From Rotaria macrura (lineage: Eukaryota; Rotifera; Eurotatoria; Philodinida; Philodinidae): a stretch of 64,000 nt of DNA. The notes beneath the pieces are model-generated. The model searched no databases, was not told where the DNA came from, and saw only the letters and a program-made list of their open reading frames with translations. The stretch lies in assembly GCA_900239685.1 (NCBI GenBank), contig OENT01000498.1:1-64000 (forward strand). Direction: 5' to 3'. Every line of letters begins with the position of its first letter. Within the stretch, counting starts at the first letter, position 1. This document shows, piece by piece, positions 39,101-48,541 of this stretch. Both the position numbers and the translations under genes were made by a program.

Positions 39101-40893
39101 AAATTCTTCTTGGAATTTAAAAGAATAGGAAGCAAAGAGACTACTTAACGGAAGCTTAAACGGTTATGCGACAAGTGAGCTTGGCATAAGGAACAAATTA
39201 ATTTTCTTTAAATAAATTTACATTCATGTCGAAATTTGAACAGAATTCTCTTGTTCTTTTCAGTTACGAGTTTCTTGTCAGCAAATGAAAAGTTGTAATT
39301 AGCTGTTTCAGCTGTTCATCAAGAATTTCATGTTTTACCCATTTTCTCGCTTTCACAATTCCAGCTTGCAACTGTTCAGCGATTATTAAGTTTTTCATGT
39401 TGCCCCATTTTCAGATAGGTAATCGATTCATAGATCGATGGATCTTCACGCAATGAGTGTTAGCACATCGATAACAATATCCATTGAGTAGAAATCGACC
39501 CTTTTCCAGGAATAATTTATACTCGACTTTGTCAAACACAATACAACCTTGATAAATATGCAAGAAGATAAGATGAATATATGAAATCAAATTGTTCGAA
39601 ACACTTGTTCATTTCTGTAAAAAAATAGTTGTCTTATGAATGGAAGCAAGTATTAGGGAACGATCAACATATGATATAATCTGGCTTATGTTAGCATGAA
39701 TGTTTCTCCGATTCGAATAAGCGGCGATTGAATATTGATGTTCTGTTCTCTTTAATTAATCGATGAACGCTCTATTGTCGGGCAATCGACTGACATCAGT
39801 TGTATTATCTTCTATACAGGATGATTCTTCAGTTCGACCTGAAATTTAAATAAAATTAAAACTAGAAGTAATCGAAGTGTGACCGGTAAATAAGTATCAA
39901 TGAAAACAAAGATATTTTTCTCAACTGTTATTCGAGTGTTTCTAAGTGTTCTGAATTTGAAGTAACTCGATCCACTTCACTATTCACAGTGGTGAATGTA
40001 CATCCCACGTTAGTACATGTTGAAACATATTTAATTGAATTACTTCTATTCTCTGCATAGTTATCGTTCAAAATGATGAAGTGAAAGAGGAAATTGTTAA
40101 TGATGATCAAGGTATACCATTGATATCACGCTGCGCTTACGATAGAAACTTTGATTTTGATACAATTCGACATCCAGCATGGAGGATACTCGATTCTCTT
40201 GCATTTGGTGGAGATGAAGCAATTGAAACAATGGATGAAAACGATTACTTAAAGGATGATATTCATTTGTATTCATCGTCGAACAATCCCAACCTAGAAT
40301 CCATAGCTAAACGTTTGGAATTCAAAATTGAAAAAGAAGCTGATTTCCTTATTGAACAACGCCGTGAAGACGACGAGATACAACGTAATAAGGAACGATT
40401 TAAAATGTTCGATGAGAAGAAAGCCACTTATCAATATGTACGCGGTGATTATCGATTCAATCTATTTGGCCCACAAGCACGAAATCTATTCGATATACTG
40501 ATTAGTTGTTGTCCTGCTGATATAAACATTTGTTCGAATATTTACGATAAATTAGATGAAACTAAAACGTATCGTATATCGTTCGATAAAGAAAACGAGC
40601 ATGGGTCGAATCCATCGGCAATGGCCGAGATTGTTGGACGAGCATCAGTTATATTGCTTTGCTATTCAAGTAAATATCGAAAATCGAATGCAAGTCGCTT
40701 AGAAGCTGAATTCGCTAAAAAGCGAAATCGAAATATTATTCCAGTCAGAGTAGAAAGTGAATATGAACCAACCGGATGGCTATCACGCGTAATTGGAGGC
40801 CGAGATGGTGTCGACTTCACACAAGGGAATGACAATTATGCTTGTCGTAGATTGATTGAACTTATAACTATCGTATTAGAAGATGATGAATAA
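36158..40893 (+). CDS. ARM-like helical repeat plus TIR protein (SARM1-like architecture without SAM)
   Basis: Exons 36158-37142, 38174-38584 and 40061-40893 join in matching phase 1 (CAAG|GTATGG...CTATAG; GAAC|GTATGT...GCATAG) to give 742 aa. Residues 1-465 are almost wholly alpha-helical with ARM/HEAT-like spacing; an acidic Glu/Asp-rich stretch lies near 290-300. A charged helical linker (about 520-600) leads into a C-terminal TIR (608-735) with FDILISCCPAD as strand A, a Ser-Ser-Lys-Tyr box, and a GWLSRVIGG loop. Glu680 sits where TIR NADases have their catalytic glutamate. The gene begins 530 bases after the SAM-TIR paralogue B stop, on the same strand. SARM1 is ARM-SAM-SAM-TIR and cleaves NAD+; here the SAM domains are missing and instead occur in the neighbouring genes. 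NADase activity is inferred, not shown. The ARM call rests on helical pattern only. Confidence 0.78.
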
Positions 40894-42538
40894 TCGATTA
40901 AGCAATAATATCATTAATTTGTCTTGCATAGATCTACACCTAAATTCGCATAGTTAAAATATATTCGTAGTTCGATTTGCTGGCCGCTTGAACATCGTTA
41001 CTGTGTAAAGGATAAATTTTATTCTGATTCTCTTTGATTTTATCAAATATTTTAAAACCAATCGTTCATCTCAAAGGTTTGAAAGTGATCATATTGATCG
41101 AAGTCAGATTCAATAACACTCGATTTATGTTGTTGAGGATTCTCTCTAGAAAATAGATCGTTCTTGTAATTTCTGAATAAGGATGCAAAGCAGTGCATAT
41201 TCAGACAAAATCTGATTTCTTTCGATGTCAACTAATCTTTCTAGAGATTTGTATTTAGGAAGCAATATTAGAAGAGAAAGAGAAAATTCTCCACTTCTTG
41301 AGAATATATTTATTCATTTGCCTAAAAACAGTGAACATCGTTCAGCTGATTTCTATAATTCAATTTTTTTCAATTCAAAAATCACTTTCGTTCACGTGTG
41401 GCATTCTTAGCGAATTCGTTCAAATAAGCTTGCATATGAATTTTCTCATTAATGTTATCCAATACGAATGAAGATTGTGATTGGATTTAGAGAAAATTAG
41501 AACTCGTTTAGAAATAGCCACACTATGTAGATAACTATAAATATGCTTGAATATCAAATTTTATGAAAAATAAGGGATATTTACAAACTATGTCTTCGCT
41601 CTACACGCAAACAGATTAAAAAAAGCCTACATCTTCTCTAGAACGAGCCACAGGTACACTTTACTTTCGCTGTGTAGAGTTGGCACATTATTGACTCGAA
41701 CCTTCTAACTGAATCATAGAAAAACTGGTTTCAAAATAAAAACATATGAGTAGAAATTAGCGTAGAAGAACAAATTTCTTGAAACTTCTTCTAGCTTAGA
41801 CATGTTTCACTAAAATCAAACGCAAAAGAAATACTAGTCATGAGAATCTTAGACTGAGTTTATTGATAAAAAGTATACACTTTATTCACCTAAAAGATGT
41901 AAAGAGGTCGATACTGAAGGTAATTTAAAGATCCCTATTTATCTTTTGAAACACGGTGCGAAAGAAGTATTAAAGAATTGTGAGAAGACATTTGTGTCTC
42001 ACTTACTTCAGAGATCTCGAGTGGCATTGCTGATATATGACAAAGTAACTTATATGAATAACGTGTCATTAGAACATGTGAACCAATTCCATCTCATCAG
42101 TGACAACGGTTAGATCGTTCTTTACTTTCCAATCACTGCAGAATCATCGGAACGTTTTCTTTCTGAAATATTTAGTGTTTATTGATTGGTTTGAATTCTC
42201 ATTATATCTTTCTATTTTGCAAACCGAAATAGCTCAACTACTATGTGAGAACGAAAGAGTACATTCGAAAAATATCGTTTCTCGTTGGAGAAATAAAATT
42301 TTGAGAGACTGATTGAAAAATTGAATATCTTTCCGAACTCGACTGTGTTAGGCATTACTTTCAGTCTGGAATTCGAAGAATGAGAGCTTCTGCAATTTGA
42401 TTTGTTCTCGTATATGTTCGAGTGGGTGAGAGAAAAACGAATCGAGTTTCTTCGACGCAGAATTGTTTCTCATTTAAAATTGAGAATTTTCAGATAACTA
42501 TTTTGTGATTGTACCTTAAATTAATCATCAGTGAAACG
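40894..42538. other. Intergenic region, ARM-TIR to ART-TPR
   Basis: 1.6 kb of AT-rich sequence without recognisable gene, repeat or canonical AATAAA close to the ARM-TIR stop. It must contain the ART-TPR promoter. Confidence 0.6.
42492..42493 (+). promoter_or_regulatory. Splice acceptor upstream of the ART-TPR start
   Basis: GAGAATTTTCAG ends 45 bases before the chosen ATG at 42539. The coding region has no introns, so this acceptor must serve a 5' UTR intron or leader trans-splicing if it is used. Confidence 0.4.
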
Positions 42539-44536
42539 ATGGCAACGTCGAACGATGCACCAACAGCGGCAATCAATGAAAAGATGGAAAACTTGGTTTT
42601 TGTCTGGTTCGATTCAAATGGTGATCAATCGAATGAAACCAACCAAGGATTTATTTCGAAACTTGAAACTTTATTCGATAGAATTGAAAATTTCACCGAT
42701 ATGGAAACATGCATCGAATTTCTAGTGGGTGTTAAAGATGAACAAATCTTTTTACTCGTTTCGGATTCTTCTGTGCGAAAAATTAATGCTCGAATTCAAC
42801 AATCGACACAGATTTATTCAATATATACAACTCATGAACAGAGCAAATTGACGAAACAACCCAAGTATATAAAACATGCTGCTTCAATGAGTGAACTTGT
42901 TCATCTGCTGGAACAGGATATTCGTCAATTAAACTGTGATTTATTATCAATGAGTATCATTCCACAATCATCTAGTGCCGATTTGAATACACTTGAACCG
43001 ACGTTTATGTATTTCCTATTGTTGAAAGAGAATCTCTTTCTCTTAGAATACGATCAGCGTGCATTTGATGATTTAATTACATTCTGTCACACGAAATATC
43101 ATGATGATGCAGTAGAATTGAAAAATATTAGTAGATTTCAAGAAACCTATCATAAAGATGAAGCGATTAATTGGTATACTAAGGAATGCTTTTTATACCG
43201 TATGCTTAACAAGGCCTTAGGAGAGTTTATCATTGAAACTATTATGAAGCTTGGTTTTGTTATTCGTGATATTCATCAGCAAATCGAACAACGTCATGAG
43301 AACCCTAAGTATGCACCTGATTCACATGATAAATTTCATATCGTGTATCGAGGAAGACGTGTGCCGAATTTGGAATTCGAAAAGATCAAAAAAAGCATCG
43401 GTGGTCTCATTTCGTTCAATAATTTTCTTTCAACGAGCGAAAATTTTGAAAGTGCTTCGAAATTCGCCACGCCAACTGGCTTGAGTGAAAGAAGAACTGG
43501 TGTTGTATTTAAAATAAAAATGAATCCATCGAATCCGTCGACTCCATACGCGTCTATAAAAGATATAAGTCAATTTGCAACTGAGAAAGAAGTTTTATTT
43601 TCGATATCAGCAATATTCCGTATCGAAAAAGTTGCAAAGTGTGAAAAGGACAATCAACTTTGGCAAGTCGATCTTCTATTAACCAATGGAAACGATACGA
43701 AAATGAAACGTCTAGCGAATCATATTCGACAGGTGATGGGATCAGGAAATATTTGGCATCGAATGGGTCGGTTAATGATGAAAATTGGTGATTTGAAAAG
43801 AGCTGAAGCGATGTTCGGAGCTTTACTTGAAAACGTACCCGAAAACGATCGAAAGCAAACAGCCTTGTTATACAATCACCTTGGATATATATGGAAACAG
43901 AAGGGACATTTGGATAATGCACTCTATTATTATAGAAATGCTCTTGCCGTTAGTCGCGAGTATTTACCATTGAATGATCCTATTTTCTTGAGTCTTTACT
44001 CGAACATTGGTGGTATCTTGAAAAAACGTGGCAAGTTAGATGAAGCATTGGAACATTACCAACGCGTATTGGATTTTAATCTTGCTATGACTGAGCCAAA
44101 TCAGTTGGAGATCGCTATTGATTATAATAACATTGGCTCAGTCCTTGACGAACAAGGTAAACATTCAGAAGCGCTTGTTGATTACGAAAAAGCCTTAGCA
44201 ATAAAACATGCTCATCTTCCACCTAATCATCCATCGTTATCAAATACGTACAGCAATATTGCTCTCGTTCATCGAAAAATCGGCAATACTCCGAAGGCAA
44301 TCGAGTACTATGAAAAGACATTGACTAATCAACAACGGTCACTCCTGCCGAACGACCCGTCATTGATGGCAACTCACATACGATTAGCTGAACTATATGA
44401 AAGTTTGCATAAATATAAAGAAGCGGTTGAGCATCGTGTGCGTATGATTCATATCGCTCGGCAAACACTTGGTGATGAACATGCTGAAGTTCAAAAAGAA
44501 CAGAACTATCTCGATGAACTCCGTAAGAAACTCTAA
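42539..44536 (+). CDS. NAD+:arginine ADP-ribosyltransferase with C-terminal TPR repeats
   Basis: A single uninterrupted exon of 665 aa. I start at MATSNDAP (42539), the first ATG of the frame, 45 bases after a TTTTCAG acceptor. Residues 16-125 form an alpha/beta domain (LVFVWFDSNG) that I recall at the N-terminus of many bdelloid ART-TPR proteins. The ART domain (about 150-390) has the R-S-E signature: Arg271 in VYRGRR, Ser298-Thr-Ser300 in FNNFLSTS, and Glu349-Lys-Glu351 in ATEKEVLF. The E-x-E form predicts arginine-specific mono-ADP-ribosylation. About six TPR units of roughly 42 residues follow (about 410-655), of kinesin-light-chain type (YNHLGYIWKQKGHLDNAL and similar). No signal peptide, so probably intracellular. 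All active-site residues are intact. Target proteins are unknown. A canonical poly(A) signal lies 89 bases after the stop. Confidence 0.92.
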   Translation: MATSNDAPTAAINEKMENLVFVWFDSNGDQSNETNQGFISKLETLFDRIENFTDMETCIEFLVGVKDEQIFLLVSDSSVRKINARIQQSTQIYSIYTTHEQSKLTKQPKYIKHAASMSELVHLLEQDIRQLNCDLLSMSIIPQSSSADLNTLEPTFMYFLLLKENLFLLEYDQRAFDDLITFCHTKYHDDAVELKNISRFQETYHKDEAINWYTKECFLYRMLNKALGEFIIETIMKLGFVIRDIHQQIEQRHENPKYAPDSHDKFHIVYRGRRVPNLEFEKIKKSIGGLISFNNFLSTSENFESASKFATPTGLSERRTGVVFKIKMNPSNPSTPYASIKDISQFATEKEVLFSISAIFRIEKVAKCEKDNQLWQVDLLLTNGNDTKMKRLANHIRQVMGSGNIWHRMGRLMMKIGDLKRAEAMFGALLENVPENDRKQTALLYNHLGYIWKQKGHLDNALYYYRNALAVSREYLPLNDPIFLSLYSNIGGILKKRGKLDEALEHYQRVLDFNLAMTEPNQLEIAIDYNNIGSVLDEQGKHSEALVDYEKALAIKHAHLPPNHPSLSNTYSNIALVHRKIGNTPKAIEYYEKTLTNQQRSLLPNDPSLMATHIRLAELYESLHKYKEAVEHRVRMIHIARQTLGDEHAEVQKEQNYLDELRKKL

Positions 44537-44624
44537 TTGCAAGTGTATCATTTGTTGAAAAATTTTGTTCTTCTAAAGAAATACTCGGTCATTTCATAAG
44601 TTAATTTCTTTTCAACCTGAGGAA

Positions 44625-44630
44625 AATAAA
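44625..44630 (+). terminator. Poly(A) signal of the ART-TPR gene
   Basis: GGAAAATAAATGTG contains AATAAA 89 bases after the stop, followed by a TG-containing stretch. Confidence 0.6.
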
Positions 44631-46162
44631 TGTGCTGCGAACTAATTTTTGAACAAAGGAACAAACAAGTGAAATCTGTACGCTGAATTTTTGATGACGT
44701 TATAACTTGACATGTTTTCACGCAAAATACGAACAACGACTTTTACTCATTTTAGAAGAAAAGAAGGGTGAATATCTTTGAAATTATGTCAGATGGGAAC
44801 TAGATCGAGATCTGTAATTTTTATCAATTAAAAGAAAACTCACTGAACTGTGAATGCCAGATTTTTCCGACAAGTTTTGTCAAGAACACTCAGCAAATTG
44901 CTTAAAGACAAAACCTTATGTAATGATTACATTTTTCAATTTTCAGTATTGCACCAGAAGCTTTCGAGGGAGCTCGATAATCTGTGCTAGGTCGATGTTA
45001 AAATGTTCAATCGATCGCGTCAAATGAACATTTTACGACATGTTTTCAGTAGATTTTGCACCAAAAATTGTGTTTCTTCGTATTTTCTGATGAAAATCCA
45101 CATTTCAAAACTAATTTCTGAAAAAAATCTACTATTCACGGATCCGATGCAATTTCATTTTCACTTTCAAGCGGTAAAAAGCACAAATGTTGATGCACAG
45201 TTCCTATCAAGAATGATTCCAAATACTCTTAGCTCGTCTTCAATCTGGCATCGATAATAACATTTGCAAAGAAAAACTTCAACTGGAAAATTATTTCAAC
45301 AATAACTCAATATATCAAACAAAAATAGAATTTTTTTTCTATACCTAGAGGGTGTCGCTGTGATGAGTGTAGATGTTGGTTTCATTGAAGGCAGAAATAA
45401 AAACACCCCACACACTAAATAGACAGCTAGTCGCCAGTTCTGCACTGACACTAGTGCATACCTAGTTTAAACATCCCTTAATTAGTAGCGTTTTATCTTG
45501 GTTCTGCTATATTTAGTGTGAACTGCTTACTTTTCTTGCTGTACTCATGCAAGTTTTACTTGAAAAAACATTTTCTATTCGTTGGAAATACAAAATAAAC
45601 ATAAGATTGACGCTTGATCTTGCAAAAAAATGTAGAACTTGCCTTGAAAATAGAAGCCCTGGTCTTGCACAGCCTGAGCTACTTGTCAAAGCAACAACAT
45701 TCCTTTCATTCTCAAATAGTACTGTCCGCTGATATTTCCGTAGGGCATTACATTCTGAAAAAAGTAGATTCAGAGTTTTTGTATGTGAAAATGGTACAGT
45801 TTTAGCTACAATCAGGAACGGATCCGAAAAAAATTAATTTTGAATATCTATAGTATCAACAGATGAAAGATCAGTAAAATAAATAGAACTGTCTAAAAAT
45901 ATTTATTTTTATGTCGAAATCAGCATTTATTAATTGATGGACAGATGAAATAAAACAAGATACAACTGAAGAATAAAAACCACCGGTATTGAAGCCGCTT
46001 TCTGTGAGAAAGCAAAGGAAGAAAAAGCATTACAATTTGGAGATTAGGGACTTCCACGTCTTGGTCATACAGCACTTGTTGGTGAGGAAATTTGATTTTA
46101 ATCAGCTACATTACATGGATCAGGATGATCATCTATAAATAAAAAACAATCTTTCTCCATAT
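44631..46162. other. Convergent intergenic region, ART-TPR to Rel candidate
   Basis: The two genes converge here. Apart from the possible decayed fragment at 45982-46095 and a short word shared with 50885-50900 (TTGAAGGCAG-N-AATAA, at 45385-45400), nothing is recognised. Confidence 0.55.
45982..46095 (+). pseudogene. Possible decayed coding fragment
   Basis: From ACCGGT at 45982 a frame reads TGIEAAFCEKAKEEKALQFGD, one TAG (46045-46047), then GLPRLGHTALVGEEI and a stop. The composition looks protein-like over about 37 codons on both sides of the in-frame stop, unlike nearby sequence. No start, no splice context and no recognised family. It could be a relic of a duplicated gene or chance. Confidence 0.22.
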
Positions 46163-48541
46163 TTAAGTTACATAATAGAAAAAGAAATTACAATGAGAAT
46201 AATATTGCCATTTACGCATCAATTGAGCAGCAGTTTTCTTATTTTGTACAACTACAATAAGATCATCTCCAAAGCTTGGGGGTGATTCGAATGATAAAAT
46301 CGTATCAGAAACTTGAAAATGGTGATCATCAAGCTGGACACCATTGCATGTTACACTTAAATCTAGATCAAATGCGAAATCGAATGTTAATTAGAGAAAA
46401 GAAACATAAGAAATAACATACTAGATTTCTTATATTTTTTGTTTAACTGAACAAAGATCATTTGACCACCTTTTTCACAAAGTTCAATCGGAAACACTGT
46501 ATCAATATCCACCGACTGAGAACCATTCGTTGCTACAAGTAGAACGAATCTAAAATAGTAAATAGAAATTAAATTTTTAAATACCATACTTTTTTCAATA
46601 AGATCCGAATAGGCAGGTGAAGAAACACGTTGAAATCGACCATCGGCTAATTTAACATAGATTGCGAGCATCAATCTACACCATTCCAATTTTTTACTCT
46701 TAATCAAAGTTTTCGTGATAACATTATCTTGATATAAACTAACCATTTTAACGCACATTCTAAAATAAATACTTTAAAAGATCGAAAATAATGTTCAAAG
46801 AAATTTCATACTCTTTTTCCAGTTTGTTTGGATCAATCTTGGAAAAAACAATCTTCTTTGCTCGATCAAAGTCATCAGTTTTACCTGGTACTAAACAATT
46901 GAGATCATTCACCTTTAAATAATGATGTTTATTGGCTGTCATATCCTTGGGCACAACGAATGTTTGATCATGTTCATTTTTGTCATATGTTACCGCATTA
47001 CAACCGAGATAAGTTTCTTTCTGATAGGTTTTGATCTCCTCCGGAAGCTAAAAGAATCAAATAGAAAAACTATTTGAAGATAATCTCTCATTTACTGTAA
47101 TTTTCAAAGATTTCCGCTGTTTTTCTCCTTCAACTGCAATAGCTGGGCAAGTTTTTTGACGTAATTCTCCTAAATTACGACCGTGCCAAATTCGTATCGG
47201 TTGATTATTCAGTTGAGGTTTCGGTAAATCGATTTTTTGTTGAACGTTATTCGTCATAGTATGTAAAAATTGACTATTACTAACAGTTGTTGATTGAGAA
47301 CTCAATGGTAATGATGCTTCAATAATGGCTCGATGATTGGACATAATATCTTCGTCATGATTAGTTGATGCTATTCAAATACAACCATCTCCATAGTCAA
47401 TGACGAAAATTCTATTCATTACTTACATATCTGTTGAGCAGGTAAGGTAGTTTCATTACTTTCTGTTGAGATCGGCATAAAATAACTAACTGAGGAGCTT
47501 TCAATCGCTAAGTTGGCTAGTTTCTTTAGCAGCTCAAACTGAACAGTTAAAAGTTCGGATATATTATTTTGCGCTGACAATGCATCATTGCGAAGTAGAT
47601 ATTCTAGGAAGGAAAAATTATATTGTATATTTACATTCTTGTATTTCCTACTTGATAATGGAAACGAATAATTCAAACTATCGAGTTGAGGACAAATATG
47701 ACTCATTAGATTTTGTATGTTTTGAACAAGTACATTGCATACACCTGAACCATTTAACAGAATATCTGACTGATTTTCAGCATGGACTGAAAGTAACAAG
47801 TCAATTGTCGGTAGTTATAATAGAACGAAAATTCACTTTTTTGTCGGACTAACCTGTATTGCATTGGGTGTTGATCATCGGTGCATTTTCTTCGGTATCA
47901 ATCATTGAAATATCATTATGAGAAAATTCAGTTGTTCCATTAAAATCACTTGGCCACTTAGCTTCAACTAATGTTTTAAATAATATTAACGTGTCTTCAT
48001 CACTCGTGGGGAAAATAGTTCGATTTTTATAACACCCATCACCCACATAGAAGGCATAAAAACTTGCAAGCGTTTTGTCAAACACAAGGTAAGCACAATG
48101 ACCTTGTTGCTGATTGTTTTGTTCGTTTGGGGTTGTTATATATTCAAGTGTCTTTCTACCATTCTCAATGACATAAACATGAAAGTTAACAGAGAATTTA
48201 TCAGCAAATGTTTTTAATTGACAAATTGAGTTTTCATAATTTATTTGGTGTGAGAATAATACTTTGCATACTTCTTCCAGATAAACACGGCACTGATGAG
48301 TAAGTGCTGCCGTTATCTCACTCATCATAATGAAATGTATGCATACATATAATGTCGTTGCACCAACAAAATCAGATCTATTTATTAATTAGAATACAAA
48401 ATATGTCAATTTCAAAAATCTTACAAAACAAAATTACTTTTTCAAGCATGCTTGATGTCCTTCTTCAGGAATACTAATCTTTAAATCATCCATGGACTCA
48501 ACACTATCATCGGTTGATTTATTTTTATCATTAAATGCCAT
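46163..48541 (-). CDS. Diverged Rel homology (NF-kappaB/NFAT-like) protein candidate
   Basis: Exons 48328-47854, 47786-47427, 47370-47096, 47047-46812, 46759-46590, 46532-46422 and 46362-46163 join in phase to 608 aa from the Met at 48328. A further 5' exon, 48541-48438, is likely; its phase-2 donor fits either of two acceptors (exon starting at 48377 or at 48320). Numbered from 48328, residues about 335-505 resemble a Rel DNA-binding half: GRNLGELRQKTCPAIAVEG matches the recognition loop and Pro-x-Ile strand, VPKDMTANKH follows, and ADGRFQRVSSPAYSDLIEK matches the end of RHD-N. Residues 510-595 resemble an IPT half (LCEKGGQMIFVQL; ILSFESPPSFGDDLIVVV). The N-terminal 160 residues are unrecognised, with a faint similarity to the C-terminal half of an OTU fold. 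No ankyrin repeats. Six introns of 48-67 bases. A nuclear transcription factor is inferred; the Rel assignment is by motif order only. Confidence 0.62.

Noticed and set aside
46533-46589. Read-through of the frame between two Rel-candidate exons
   Set aside because: The 57-base stretch has good GT and AG ends, and removing it joins DLIEK directly to TNGSQSVDID as expected for the Rel linker, so I treat it as an intron.
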